A DNA stretch of 63,433 nucleotides from Pseudaeromonas sp041441555 (GCA_041441555.1 JASDSW010000058.1:1-63433), one strand, 5' to 3'. Numbered from the stretch's first letter, positions 16,060-25,332 are shown. Made by a program: numbers and translations. The notes: generated by a model not told the origin, from the letters alone.

Positions 16060-17486
16060 CGCAGCTTGTCTCCTAATAAAAATTCCAGCACCTGGTCGAG
16101 GCGCAGATGGGGCATCGCCTGATCCGGCAGCAGATGGGGCGGTCGCAACGCCACAAAGCCGAATTGGTTTTCCCCTTGCCAATAGCGGGCATCCGGACAG
16201 CGCGCCGGCACCTCGCCTGGAAACAGGTGCACCGACTCGCCAGCCAGATTGGTTCCCAACAGCGCCTGGATGAGTCGGCCCTCATGAGAGACCTGGCGGT
16301 AGTCGCAGGCCCGCACCGACGCCAGCGGCAGGCACTCGATGTCGATCCCCTCAAAGCGGGCCACGCCATAGGCCTGCTGCACCAGATGCCGCAGTAGGCT
16401 CTGTAAATTCGCATGTTGATCCGGGGTCACATGGTCGGCCTTGCTGGCCGCAAACAGCAGCTTGTCAATTCGCGGGGCAAACAGCCGGCGCAGCCAGCTG
16501 CTCTGGCCATAGTGAAAGCTGCGCATCAGCAAGGCCAGCGTCTGCTGCAGATCGACGAAAGCCGGCTCCCCGGCCTGCAGCGGTTGCAGACAATCCACCA
16601 GCACGATCTGCCGATCGAAGGAGGCAAAATGCTGCTGATAGAAGCCCTGCACCAGATGCTGCTTGTAGTAGGCAAAGCGCTCTTCGAGCATGGCCTGTAG
16701 CGAGCCTGGCACCGCCTGGGCCGCCAATGGCCCCCAGACCCAGGGGACAAACTGCAACATCGGAGCCCCGGCATACTCGCCCGGTAACACGAAACGCCCC
16801 GGCTGAATGAGAGAAAGGCCAAGCTCGGATTTGCAATGATGCAACCAGGCGGTGTAACTGGCCGCCAAGCCGCGCAAGGCCGCATCATCACAGGGAGCCT
16901 CCAGCACCAGTTGGCTGCCTTGGCGCAACCAGTCGGCCGCCGATTGCGCCAGGCTCGGCTCGACAAGCTGAGCGCGCACCTGCTCGCTCCACTGCGCATA
17001 GCTCATCTGCAGCAACGGCAGATCGAGCAACCATTCGCCCGGATAATCGACGATATCCAAAAACAGCGAGCTCGCATCGCGCTTTAGATGACGCAGCAGC
17101 GGATGCTGGCTGTGAAACCGTAGCTCGAGGCGGATCTCGCTGACGGTTCGGGTCGGATCGGGCCAGCGCGGGGGCTCGCCGTGCAGCGCGGCCAGCCCTT
17201 CGGCATAGGGAAAGGTCGGGATATGGTGATTGCGCTGGGCCACTCGTCGAACTCCAAGCAACCGCCCCGATTGCAACACCTGCCAATGGGGCAGTCGGGC
17301 AGAAAAGCCGGCCTGCTCCAGCTGATGCACGAGGGCGGTGATGAAAGCCGTCTTGCCACAGCGCGACAGTCCGGTCACCGCCAGCCGCAGATGGCGATCC
17401 AGGCTACGATTGACCAGGGTATCCGCCGTCTCTTGCCAGCTCTGCCAAGGCAACTTATCCAACAATGTCATCCCCTTTAATGTCAT
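16056..17486 (-). CDS. ycjX: YcjX-family P-loop ATPase/GTPase
   Basis: This is a 476-aa cytoplasmic nucleotide-binding protein. The P-loop GLSRCGKTAF lies near residues 39-48, and a Walker B-like SSLFLDIVDYPGEW around 140-152 resembles the DxxG switch of GTPases. The family, formerly DUF463, is linked to stress and co-occurs with ycjF and psp. The first ATG (17486) has a purine-rich AAGGGG before it; the second ATG (17471) sits directly against a similar string and is less likely. It starts 11 bases after pspC and overlaps ycjF by four bases, so it belongs to the psp transcript. Its substrate is unknown. Confidence 0.9.
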   Translation of the reverse strand: MTLKGMTLLDKLPWQSWQETADTLVNRSLDRHLRLAVTGLSRCGKTAFITALVHQLEQAGFSARLPHWQVLQSGRLLGVRRVAQRNHHIPTFPYAEGLAALHGEPPRWPDPTRTVSEIRLELRFHSQHPLLRHLKRDASSLFLDIVDYPGEWLLDLPLLQMSYAQWSEQVRAQLVEPSLAQSAADWLRQGSQLVLEAPCDDAALRGLAASYTAWLHHCKSELGLSLIQPGRFVLPGEYAGAPMLQFVPWVWGPLAAQAVPGSLQAMLEERFAYYKQHLVQGFYQQHFASFDRQIVLVDCLQPLQAGEPAFVDLQQTLALLMRSFHYGQSSWLRRLFAPRIDKLLFAASKADHVTPDQHANLQSLLRHLVQQAYGVARFEGIDIECLPLASVRACDYRQVSHEGRLIQALLGTNLAGESVHLFPGEVPARCPDARYWQGENQFGFVALRPPHLLPDQAMPHLRLDQVLEFLLGDKLR

Positions 17487-17497
17487 CTCATCCCCTT

Positions 17498-17863
17498 TTA
17501 CGGATGCCGCGCCTGAAACTCACGGGAGGTCACGCAACGCTCCAGCGCCTGCAGCCGTTTTTCGACCGAGCTCAACTGCCGATCCACCCGTTCCAGCGCC
17601 TGTTCGGGCATCAACCCCTGCTGCCAGCCATGCTGTTTGAGCTGCGCGCTTCCCGACTCGACATCCACGCCAACGGCCGGTTTTTTATCCATCATGGCCC
17701 AGGCTGCCAGGTAGAGCAGCATGGTCAGGAAGGAGGCGAAGATCAGCGCCGTCACCGCCACCAGGCGCACCACCCAGATCTCGACCCCGAGATAGTCGGC
17801 CAGACCGGCACAGACCCCACCCAAAGCCCCACGTTGCGGATCCCGATACAGATGCTTACTCAT
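17498..17863 (-). CDS. pspC: Phage shock protein C
   Basis: This is a 121-aa inner-membrane sensor of envelope stress. The PspC domain begins with YRDPQRGALGGVCAGLADYLGV and includes a long hydrophobic span (VVRLVAVTALIFASFLTMLLYLAAW). The C-terminal tail from about residue 70 is cytoplasmic or periplasmic and contains a coiled-coil heptad (ALERVDRQLSSVEKRLQALE). PspC with PspB relieves the PspA-PspF inhibition on membrane damage. ATG 17863 has AGGAGG upstream and overlaps pspB by eight bases. pspD and pspE are absent, as is common outside Enterobacteria. Confidence 0.92.
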   Translation of the reverse strand: MSKHLYRDPQRGALGGVCAGLADYLGVEIWVVRLVAVTALIFASFLTMLLYLAAWAMMDKKPAVGVDVESGSAQLKQHGWQQGLMPEQALERVDRQLSSVEKRLQALERCVTSREFQARHP

Positions 17864-18110
17864 CACGACCTCCTGTGGCCGACTCCCGCCAGCCAGGGCT
17901 CTCCACATCCAGCAGACGTTCCAAGGTGTGAACCCGCTGCTGCAACAGATCGGCCTGAGCCACCAGGGCCGTCAGCCGCGTCATCTGCTGCTCACTGAGC
18001 CCGGAGCCCAGTTGACGACTGCTGCGATAGTGCAAGAGCAGCCAGATAGGGGCGACAAAGATCACGAACAGGATCGCCGGCACCACGAAAACTATCCAGA
18101 CGACGCTCAT
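17856..18110 (-). CDS. pspB: Phage shock protein B
   Basis: This is an 84-aa protein with one N-terminal membrane helix (about 4-27, VVWIVFVVPAILFVIFVAPIW) and a soluble leucine-zipper-like helix (LTALVAQADLLQQRVHTLERLL). It is the partner of PspC in sensing inner-membrane stress. The length agrees with the family's 70-85 aa. It starts one base after the pspA stop and overlaps pspC, within the sigma-54-driven operon. Confidence 0.92.
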   Translation of the reverse strand: MSVVWIVFVVPAILFVIFVAPIWLLLHYRSSRQLGSGLSEQQMTRLTALVAQADLLQQRVHTLERLLDVESPGWRESATGGRDE

Positions 18111-18111
18111 C

Positions 18112-18783
18112 TTACTCCTCCTGGTTTGAGTTCTGCTGCAACTTGGCCTTCATGGCCGCCAACTCGCGCGAGATGACATCATCGGCCGCCAGCTCGGCAA
18201 ACTGTTGCTGCAAGGTTGGGTTGGGATTGTAGGCATCGGCCCGACTCTCCATCTCCTCAATCTTACGCTCCATCCGATCAAATTTATCCATCATGGCGTG
18301 AGGGCTCGTCCGCACCCCATGCTGCTGCACATTCAGCCGGCTCTGCGCCGCCGCCGAACGCAGCAGCATCGCCTTTTGCCGCGCCCGCGCATCGGTGAGT
18401 TTGCCTTCGAGTTGCTCGATTTCGGCGGTCAGCTTGGCGATCCCCTCCTCCACGGCGCAAAACTCCACCGCCAGGGCATCCACCAGCGACTGCTGTTTGG
18501 CTTTTTCGATCAGGGCCGCCCGCGCCAAATCATCGCGCCCCTTCTGCAGCGCTAGCTCGGCCTTGCTCTGCCAATCCTGCAGCTGATCCCGGTAGCGGGC
18601 CTGCTGACGGGCCAGCTCCTTCTTATCGGCCAGGAAACGAGCCAGATTGGCCCGTTCGCGCACCAATCCCTCCTCCATCTCCTGAATAATCAGCCGCACC
18701 ATCTTGGGCGGGTCTTCGGCCTTATCCAGCAAGCTGTTGAGATTGGCATTCACAATATCGGTCAATCGCGAAAAAATACCCAT
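18112..18783 (-). CDS. pspA: Phage shock protein A
   Basis: This is a 223-aa coiled-coil protein of the PspA/IM30 (ESCRT-III-like) family. The N-terminus MGIFSRLTDIVNANLNSLLD is the amphipathic membrane-binding helix, and the rest is almost entirely heptad-rich (about 25-190). It binds PspF and blocks it under normal conditions; under stress it is released, oligomerises on the inner membrane and limits proton leakage. ATG 18783 has GGAGAGAGG upstream and fits the family start exactly. It is the first gene of pspABC-ycjXF-ugpQ and lies downstream of a sigma-54 promoter. Confidence 0.95.
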   Translation of the reverse strand: MGIFSRLTDIVNANLNSLLDKAEDPPKMVRLIIQEMEEGLVRERANLARFLADKKELARQQARYRDQLQDWQSKAELALQKGRDDLARAALIEKAKQQSLVDALAVEFCAVEEGIAKLTAEIEQLEGKLTDARARQKAMLLRSAAAQSRLNVQQHGVRTSPHAMMDKFDRMERKIEEMESRADAYNPNPTLQQQFAELAADDVISRELAAMKAKLQQNSNQEE

Positions 18784-18864
18784 GATCCTCTCTCCTTCGA
18801 TCCGGTGGTTGCCCGATCGGTGGTGGCATTCAAACGCCATCATCGACCGCTACCAGCCAGGCAA

Positions 18865-18882
18865 CGCAAGAGTCGGGCCAAC
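18865..18882 (-). promoter_or_regulatory. Sigma-54 promoter of the psp operon
   Basis: On the minus strand TTGGCCCGACTCTTGCGT matches the sigma-54 consensus, with GG (-24) and GC (-12) separated by exactly 10 bases. It lies about 85 bases upstream of pspA and directs transcription into it. PspF, encoded divergently from 19000, is the expected activator; its binding sites should lie at about 18900-18970. Confidence 0.88.
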
Positions 18883-18999
18883 CACCGACTCCTATTTAAC
18901 TTATTGATTATAAAAAGATAGAATCGGAATCCCCGCCAACGGGTGCTACCAGCTATGATTATATTCACCAATAGTTGGTCAATTTCACCAGGTACTGAC

Positions 19000-19998
19000 A
19001 TGCCTAATGAACGTTTGCTCGGCGAATCCAATGCCTTCCTGGAGGTTCTGGAACAGGTTTCCCGCCTGGCCCCAATCCCCAGGCCCGTGCTGCTGATTGG
19101 CGAGCGAGGAACCGGCAAGGAGCTGTTTGCTCATCGTCTGCACTACCTCTCTCCGCGCTGGCAACACCCGTTCATCTCCATCAACTGCGCGGCCTTGAGC
19201 GATAGCCTGCTGGAGACCGAACTGTTTGGCCACGAGGTTGGAGCCTTCACCGGGGCCCAGAAACGGCACCAGGGCCGCTTCGAACGAGCCGATGGCGGCA
19301 CCCTGTTTCTGGACGAAGTCGCCACCATGAGCCCACGCCTGCAGGAAAAGCTGCTGCGGGTCATCGAATATGGTGACTTTGAACGGGTTGGCGGCCAGCA
19401 GTCGTTGCGCGTCGACGTGCGCCTGGTCTGCGCCACCCACGCCGATCTGCCGGCGCGGGCGGCGTCGGGCCAGTTCCGGGCCGATCTGCTCGATCGCTTG
19501 GCCTTTGACGTGGTCACCCTGCCGCCGCTGCGAGCTCGCCGTGACGATATTTTGCTGCTCGGTCACCATTTTGCCGAACGTCTGAGTCAGGAGCTGGGAC
19601 TACCCAGCTTCGCCGGTTTTACCCCGGCGGCCACGGAGGCCCTGCTGGCCCACGACTGGCCAGGCAATATTCGCGAGCTGCGCAACGTCATCGAGCGCAG
19701 CCTCTATCGCCAGGCCGAGCCGGAGCAACCCCTGGCGACGCTAGTGCTGGATCCCTTCGCCTCGCCTTGGCGTCCACAGGTATCCGACGCCACTCCGACG
19801 CTGCCCAGGCTGCCGCTGGCGTGGAAACAGCATCTGGCGAGCTATGAGCAGGCATTGTTGCAGCAGGCATTGCGCCAGCAGCACTTCAATCAGAGATTAG
19901 CTGCACAATCCCTCGGCTTAAGTTACGATCAGCTCCGCGGTTTATTGCGCAAATATGGTATTTCTGCGCACCCGGCCACCGATGAGATGAGTGAATGA
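19000..19998 (+). CDS. pspF: Psp operon transcriptional activator
   Basis: This is a 332-aa sigma-54-dependent activator that lacks a receiver domain, as PspF does. The AAA+ domain has Walker A IGERGTGKELFAHRL, the sigma-54 contact loop ELFGHEVGAFTGA, Walker B GGTLFLDEV and the arginine-finger region FRADLLDRLAF. A Fis-type HTH forms the C-terminus (NQRLAAQSLGLSYDQLRGLL). ATG 19000 is chosen because it begins the family's usual N-terminus. Walker A reads GERGTGKE, the PspF type. It is divergent from pspA. Its stop overlaps the sapA start by four bases (ATGA). Confidence 0.95.
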   Translation: MPNERLLGESNAFLEVLEQVSRLAPIPRPVLLIGERGTGKELFAHRLHYLSPRWQHPFISINCAALSDSLLETELFGHEVGAFTGAQKRHQGRFERADGGTLFLDEVATMSPRLQEKLLRVIEYGDFERVGGQQSLRVDVRLVCATHADLPARAASGQFRADLLDRLAFDVVTLPPLRARRDDILLLGHHFAERLSQELGLPSFAGFTPAATEALLAHDWPGNIRELRNVIERSLYRQAEPEQPLATLVLDPFASPWRPQVSDATPTLPRLPLAWKQHLASYEQALLQQALRQQHFNQRLAAQSLGLSYDQLRGLLRKYGISAHPATDEMSE

Positions 19999-21623
19999 GA
20001 CGATCATTAGGAATTCTGGAAAAGGGCGCCCTGCTCTGGGGCTGCAGCCTGTGTCTATTGTTGGCCGGTTGCAATCAGGATACCTCTCGCCAGCAAAATG
20101 GCGTGGTCTACTGTGTGGAGAGTGCGCCGACCAGCATGAACCCGCAGCTGTATGGCTCCGGCACCCTCGGCTCTTCGCTCTCCCACCAACTCTATGATCG
20201 CCTGTTGACGGTCAACCCCTTGAGTCAACGCCTGGAAGGGGCGCTGGCCACCCAGTGGTCCATCAGCCGCGACGGCCTGACTTACACCTTCACCCTGCGC
20301 AAGGGGGTGCAATTTCACCGGGTCGACTGGTTCATTCCCTCGCGGGATTTCAACGCCGACGACGTGTTATTTAGCTTCAACCGCATTCGATATCCCTATC
20401 ATCCCTACCACGACATCTCCGGCGGTCGCTATCCCTTCTTCGAAAACAGCGGCTTCAGCCAGCAGATCCGGGATATCCGCAAGCTCTCGGATCAGCAGAT
20501 CCAGTTCGAACTCAAGGCGCCCAACGCCTCCTTTCTGGCGACCCTGGCTAGCGATTATGCCGTCATTCTCTCGGCCGAGTATGCGCAGCAACTGCTGCTG
20601 AGCGGTCAGCCGGAGCAGCTGGACCTGCTGGCGGTTGGCACCGGCCCATTCAAGCAGCAGGAATTTCGCAGCAACGAGTTCATCCGCCTGCATCGCAACC
20701 CGCTGTATTGGGACCGTACCGCCACGCTCGAGCGGCTGGCCTTTGATTACACACCAAGACCCACCAAGCGGCTGGCCAAGCTGCTAACCGGCGAGTGCCA
20801 GGTGATGGCCTATCCGGCCGCCAGCCAGCTGGAATTTATCCGCGAACAACCCCAGTTGATCCTGGATGAAGAGAGTGGGCTGAATACTGCGTTTTTGGCA
20901 CTCAATGTCCAGAAGAAACCCTTCACCGATCGCCGGGTGCGCCAGGCCATCGCCATGGGCATCAATCGGGATAACCTGCTCAAGGCGGTCTATTTTGGAA
21001 CCGGCGAGTGGGCCAGCAGCCTACTGCCGCCGATCTCCTGGGCCCATAACCCCAACCTGTCCGACTATGACTATGACCCGCAGGCGGCCCGGGCTCTGCT
21101 GAAAAAAGCCGGCCTCGAGGCCGGTTTTGAGATGACGCTCTGGGTGCAGCCGTCGGCTCAGGCCTATAACCCCAATGCGCAAAAAACCGCGCAGCTGATC
21201 CAAAGCGATCTGGCCAAGCTGGGTATTCAGGTGCGCCTGGTTCAACTGCGCTGGCCGCTGATGCAAAGCCTGCTGCAAGAGGGACGACACGACGCCGTTA
21301 TCATGGGCTGGAGCGCCGATACGGCGGATCCGGATAGCTTCTTCCGGCCGCTGCTCAGCTGCCCGGCGGACAATCATCAGGGGGGGAATTTCTCCGGCTG
21401 GTGCCAGCCTCAGTTTGACCGCCTGCTGGCCGAAGCCATCGGCACCACCCGCATGGCCCGACGCATTGCCGCCTATCAGCAGATGCAGGAGTTGATCAAC
21501 CAGGAGGTGCCGCTGATCCCGCTGGCTCACTCCCTGTATCTGTACGCCGGTCGCAAAGACCTGCACAACCTGGAGTTGACGCCCATGGGCGGGCTCTCCT
21601 TCAAGCGTGCCTATCGAGATTAA
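19995..21623 (+). CDS. sapA: SapA peptide-binding lipoprotein
   Basis: This is a 542-aa periplasmic substrate-binding protein of the oligopeptide (SBP_bac_5) family. The N-terminus has a lipoprotein signal with lipobox LLAGC (Cys near 27). The family signature is seen around residues 80-115 (ATQWSISRDGLTYTFTLRKG). SapA binds antimicrobial peptides, and in Haemophilus and Salmonella the Sap system contributes to resistance to them. It overlaps pspF by four bases and precedes sapB by three bases, so it begins an operon sapABCDF that may also be read from the pspF promoter. Confidence 0.93.
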   Translation: MRRSLGILEKGALLWGCSLCLLLAGCNQDTSRQQNGVVYCVESAPTSMNPQLYGSGTLGSSLSHQLYDRLLTVNPLSQRLEGALATQWSISRDGLTYTFTLRKGVQFHRVDWFIPSRDFNADDVLFSFNRIRYPYHPYHDISGGRYPFFENSGFSQQIRDIRKLSDQQIQFELKAPNASFLATLASDYAVILSAEYAQQLLLSGQPEQLDLLAVGTGPFKQQEFRSNEFIRLHRNPLYWDRTATLERLAFDYTPRPTKRLAKLLTGECQVMAYPAASQLEFIREQPQLILDEESGLNTAFLALNVQKKPFTDRRVRQAIAMGINRDNLLKAVYFGTGEWASSLLPPISWAHNPNLSDYDYDPQAARALLKKAGLEAGFEMTLWVQPSAQAYNPNAQKTAQLIQSDLAKLGIQVRLVQLRWPLMQSLLQEGRHDAVIMGWSADTADPDSFFRPLLSCPADNHQGGNFSGWCQPQFDRLLAEAIGTTRMARRIAAYQQMQELINQEVPLIPLAHSLYLYAGRKDLHNLELTPMGGLSFKRAYRD

Positions 21624-21626
21624 ATC

Positions 21627-22586
21627 ATGCTGATCTTCACCCTCAGACGCCTGAACCTGCTCATTTTTACCCTGCTGATCCTCAGCCTGTTAGCCTACTG
21701 GATCGAGTACCGGCTCGGCGCCGGCGATCAGAGTCTGTGGGCAGGTTATCTCCAATTTCTCAACCGCCTGCTGGCCGGTGATCTCGGAGTCTCCAGCCAG
21801 TCCGGACAGCCAGTCCTGCAGACCATCATGGGCTATCTGCCCGCCACTTTAGAGCTGTGCCTGGCAGCCTCGCTCATCGCCGTCATCATCGGGATCCCGC
21901 TCGGCACGCTGGCGGCGTTGAACCAGGGACGTTATCTGGATATCGGCATCACCGGATTCAGCGTGCTGGGCTCCTCCATTCCGGTTTATTGGCTGGCGCA
22001 GCTGCTGATCATGCTGTTTGCGATGCATTACCAGTTATTGCCCTCCTCCGGGCAATTGAACCTGCTCTATGAGGTCGAGCCGGTCACCGGCTTCATGCTG
22101 ATCGATACCTGGTTGCTGCCCGGTGACAATCGTTGGCCCGCCTTCATCAGCGCCCTGCAACACCTCTGTCTGCCGGCGCTGACCCTGGCGCTGCTGCCCA
22201 TGACCGAGGTGACCCGTCTGGTCCGCAGCTCCATGCTCGAAGTGCTCAAGCAAAACTATATCAAGGCCGCCTTCAGCCGGGGTTGGTCGCCGGTGACCGT
22301 GATCAGCCGTCACGGGTTGCGCAATGCGCTGCCACCGATCTTGCCGCAGCTGTCGCTGCAGTTTGGCGCCATCATCACCTCGGCCATCGTCATTGAGCAG
22401 GTTTTCGAGTGGCCGGGGCTTGGTCACTGGCTGATCAGCAGCATCATGAATCGCGACTATGTGGCCATCCAGGCCAGCGTCTTGTTGATCTCGTCGCTGC
22501 TGCTGGTGCTGAACATCGCCACCGAGCTCGTCGCCACCTTGCTATACCCCGCCAAGAGGAAGGAATCTTATGGCCAACAAGGCTAA
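21627..22586 (+). CDS. sapB: SapB ABC transporter permease
   Basis: This is a 319-aa inner-membrane permease of the oligopeptide/dipeptide type. It has an N-terminal membrane helix, then five more hydrophobic spans, and the EAA-like cytoplasmic loop near residues 210-230 (LEVLKQNYIKAAFSRGWSP) that contacts the ATPases. With SapC it forms the channel; in Escherichia coli sapBCDF has been linked to putrescine export. It overlaps sapC by 17 bases, indicating translational coupling. Confidence 0.93.
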   Translation: MLIFTLRRLNLLIFTLLILSLLAYWIEYRLGAGDQSLWAGYLQFLNRLLAGDLGVSSQSGQPVLQTIMGYLPATLELCLAASLIAVIIGIPLGTLAALNQGRYLDIGITGFSVLGSSIPVYWLAQLLIMLFAMHYQLLPSSGQLNLLYEVEPVTGFMLIDTWLLPGDNRWPAFISALQHLCLPALTLALLPMTEVTRLVRSSMLEVLKQNYIKAAFSRGWSPVTVISRHGLRNALPPILPQLSLQFGAIITSAIVIEQVFEWPGLGHWLISSIMNRDYVAIQASVLLISSLLLVLNIATELVATLLYPAKRKESYGQQG

Positions 22587-23463
22587 AACCTATCCGGATA
22601 TCCGCATTCCATCGCCGGTGGCCCAGACCTGGCTGGCCTACAAGGAGAACCCGCTGGCCATGGCGGCGCTGTGGGGCATGTTGTGTCTGCTGCTGGTGGT
22701 AGTTTTCGGCCCCAGCCTGGTTCATTACGATCCTCAGCAGCAGGATCCGAACGCCTTGCTGCTGCCCCCCTCCTGGACGGCCAGTGGGACTCTGTCCCAC
22801 TTCCTCGGCACCGACGATCTGGGGCGGGATCTGCTCTCCCGCCTGGTCCATGGTGCCCGTCTGACCTTCGGCAGCGCGGTGATCGCCACTCTGTTCGCCA
22901 TGCTCTGCGGCTGCGCCCTGGGCGTGTTGGCCGGAATGAGCCAGGGACTCAAATCCAGCGTGTTGCACCACATGCTGGATACCCTGCTCGCCGTCCCCTC
23001 CCTGCTGCTGGCCATCGTGTTGGTCGCCGTCTTGGGGCCAGGACTGGATAATGCAGCCCTAGCGGTGACCCTGACTCTGACGCCCCAGTTCATCCGCGCG
23101 ACCCATCACGCGGTGAGCAACGAATTGCAAAAGGAGTACATAGTCGCGGTGCGACTGGATGGCTCGCCACCACTGCGCATCCTGCGCCTGGCCATTTTGC
23201 CGAATATCGTCGACACCGTCGTGGCGCAGACGACTCGGGCGCTTAGTACCGCGATTTTGGATATCAGCGCCGTCTGTTTTCTCGGCATCGGGGCCCAGTC
23301 GCCGGCCCCGGAATGGGGAACCATGCTGGCCGATGGTATGGACTTGATCTACATAGGCGCCTGGACCGTCACCTTGCCTGGTTTTGCCATCATCCTGAGT
23401 GTCCTGCTCACCAACCTGGTCGGTGACGGCCTGCGCACCGCGATCCAAAAGGGGATAGATTGA
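22570..23463 (+). CDS. sapC: SapC ABC transporter permease
   Basis: This is a 297-aa permease partner of SapB. It shows an N-terminal OppC-type helix (MAALWGMLCLLLVVVFG), the conserved LGTDDLGRDLLSRLVHGAR around 78-95, and the loop LQKEYIVAVRLDGSPP near 185-200. This pattern is that of the DppC/OppC family. The stop overlaps the sapD ATG by one base (TGATG). Confidence 0.93.
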   Translation: MANKAKTYPDIRIPSPVAQTWLAYKENPLAMAALWGMLCLLLVVVFGPSLVHYDPQQQDPNALLLPPSWTASGTLSHFLGTDDLGRDLLSRLVHGARLTFGSAVIATLFAMLCGCALGVLAGMSQGLKSSVLHHMLDTLLAVPSLLLAIVLVAVLGPGLDNAALAVTLTLTPQFIRATHHAVSNELQKEYIVAVRLDGSPPLRILRLAILPNIVDTVVAQTTRALSTAILDISAVCFLGIGAQSPAPEWGTMLADGMDLIYIGAWTVTLPGFAIILSVLLTNLVGDGLRTAIQKGID

Positions 23464-24464
23464 TGCCATTGCTCGACATCCGTAATCTGACCATCGAAAT
23501 CGATACCCCCCAGGGGCGCGTCAGAGCCGTCGATCGCGTGAGTCTCACCCTGAACGAAGGAGAGATCCGAGGTCTGGTGGGCGAATCCGGCTCGGGCAAG
23601 AGTCTGGTGGCCAAGGCCATCATGGGCATGAAAAAGGAGAACTGGCGCATCACCGCCGACCGCATGCGCATCAATGACATCGATCTGATGAGTCTGAGTC
23701 CGCGTGAACGACGCAAGGTCATTGGCCGCGATATCGCCATGATCTTTCAGGAGCCGCGCTCCTGTCTGGACCCATCGATGCCGATTGGTGCTCAATTGAT
23801 CGAGGTCATCCCCAGTTGGGTATTCGAGGGGCGTTGGTGGCATCGCCTGTTCTGGCGCAAAAAACATGCAATCGGCCTGCTGCACCGGGTCGGCATCAAG
23901 GATCACCGCAAGGTGATGCGCGCCTATCCCCATGAGTTGTCGGAGGTGGTCTGTCAGAAGGTGATGATTGCCATGGCGATTGCCATCAAGCCACGCCTGC
24001 TGGTGGCCGACGAGCCCATCAGTGCCATGGAGTCCACCACCCAGGCCCAACTGCTGCGCCTGCTGGATCGGATGAACCAGAACAACAACACCACCATCTT
24101 GCTGATCAGCAACGACATCTCGACCATCGCCAATCTGACCGAGAGCATTACCGTCATGTACTGCGGGCAGATGGTGGAAACGGCCAGCCGTGAACAGCTG
24201 TTGAGTTCTCCCCATCATCCCTATACCCATGCGCTGCTCAACGCGATCCCCGACTTCAGTGGCCAACTGCCACACAAGTCGCGTCTCAAGGCGCTGCCCG
24301 GAGCGATCCCGCCCCTGCAACACCTGCCGATCGGTTGCCGGCTTGGACCGCGTTGTCCCTATGCCCAGAAGCTCTGTGTGCAGACGCCGCCGATCACCCG
24401 CCTCAAGAGCCAGCAATACAGCTGCCACTTCCCGTTGAATCTGGAGAAGCCCAAGAATGAGTGA
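23463..24464 (+). CDS. sapD: SapD ABC transporter ATPase
   Basis: This is a 333-aa ATPase subunit. Walker A is GESGSGKSL near 39-47, the Q-loop MIFQEP near 96-101, and Walker B RLLVADEP near 178-185. The signature motif reads LSEVVCQKV instead of LSGGQxQRV; as I recall, other SapD proteins also depart here, so it is probably a family trait. The C-terminus has the oligopeptide-ATPase Cys cluster (GCRLGPRCPYAQKLC). In Escherichia coli SapD is also needed for Trk potassium uptake. It overlaps sapF by eight bases. ATG 23463 is preferred to TTG 23460. Confidence 0.93.
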   Translation: MPLLDIRNLTIEIDTPQGRVRAVDRVSLTLNEGEIRGLVGESGSGKSLVAKAIMGMKKENWRITADRMRINDIDLMSLSPRERRKVIGRDIAMIFQEPRSCLDPSMPIGAQLIEVIPSWVFEGRWWHRLFWRKKHAIGLLHRVGIKDHRKVMRAYPHELSEVVCQKVMIAMAIAIKPRLLVADEPISAMESTTQAQLLRLLDRMNQNNNTTILLISNDISTIANLTESITVMYCGQMVETASREQLLSSPHHPYTHALLNAIPDFSGQLPHKSRLKALPGAIPPLQHLPIGCRLGPRCPYAQKLCVQTPPITRLKSQQYSCHFPLNLEKPKNE

Positions 24465-25242
24465 TATGCCGCTGCTGCGCGTCATCGATATCGGCAAGAC
24501 CTTCGTCGAACGACGGAGCCTGTTTCACAAGGAGACAGTCTGCGCCCTCGCCCATGTCAGCTTCTCCCTCAACCCCGGTGAAACCCTGGCGCTGATCGGC
24601 GAAGCCGGCTCCGGAAAGAGCACACTGGCCAAGATCCTCGCCGGCGTCGTGGCCCCGAGTGAAGGGGAGATCCAGATCGATGGCCAGCCCCTGCCCCCCG
24701 ATGATTACGAGCAACGCTGCAAGCAGATCCGCATGATCTTCCAGGATCCCAACTCCTCGCTGAATCCTCGTCTGCGAGTGGGGCGGATCCTTGAGGCGCC
24801 ACTGATGCTCAACACCGACATGACGCCGGAGGAGCGGGCCCACAAGGTTCAAGAGACACTGCGCATGGTCGGCCTGCTGCCGGATCACGCCCTCTTCTAC
24901 CCGCAGATGATCTCCTCCGGGCAGAAGCAGCGGGTCGCCCTGGCCCGGGCCCTGATCATGAATCCGCGCATCATAGTCGCCGACGAGACCTTCTCGATGC
25001 TCGATCTCTCGGTGCGCTCGCAGATCATCAACCTGCTGCTGAAGCTGCAGGAGGAGCTGGGCATCGCCTATGTCATCGTCGCCAACGATCTGGGGCTGGT
25101 GCGGCACATGAGCGACAAGGTCATCGTCATGCATCAAGGACGAGTGGTCGAGGCCGGAGCCACCCACAGCGTATTTGCCGAGCCCCAGCACGAAGTCACC
25201 AAGCGGCTCATTCAAAGCTACGGCCACGAATATCGCCGCTGA
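24457..25242 (+). CDS. sapF: SapF ABC transporter ATPase
   Basis: This is a 261-aa ATPase subunit with canonical motifs: Walker A GEAGSGKST near 50-58, Q-loop MIFQDPNSS, signature SSGQKQRVALARAL near 150-163 and Walker B RIIVADET. It pairs with SapD in an asymmetric ATPase dimer. It is the last gene of the operon, followed by a stem-loop at 25248-25270. Confidence 0.93.
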   Translation: MSDMPLLRVIDIGKTFVERRSLFHKETVCALAHVSFSLNPGETLALIGEAGSGKSTLAKILAGVVAPSEGEIQIDGQPLPPDDYEQRCKQIRMIFQDPNSSLNPRLRVGRILEAPLMLNTDMTPEERAHKVQETLRMVGLLPDHALFYPQMISSGQKQRVALARALIMNPRIIVADETFSMLDLSVRSQIINLLLKLQEELGIAYVIVANDLGLVRHMSDKVIVMHQGRVVEAGATHSVFAEPQHEVTKRLIQSYGHEYRR

Positions 25243-25247
25243 TGCCG

Positions 25248-25270
25248 CCGGCAGCCGTCTCGGCTGCCGG
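25248..25270 (+). terminator. Hairpin after sapF
   Basis: CCGGCAGCCG-TCT-CGGCTGCCGG is a perfect 10-bp G+C-rich stem just after the sapF stop. The T-tract is weak (TTCGTT). It is likely the operon terminator and lies between convergent genes. Confidence 0.7.
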
Positions 25271-25332
25271 TTCGTTCAGCCCATGCCACATCAGCCCGCC
25301 AAAGAGCCTCTCCCACCGAGGAAGAACGAAGA

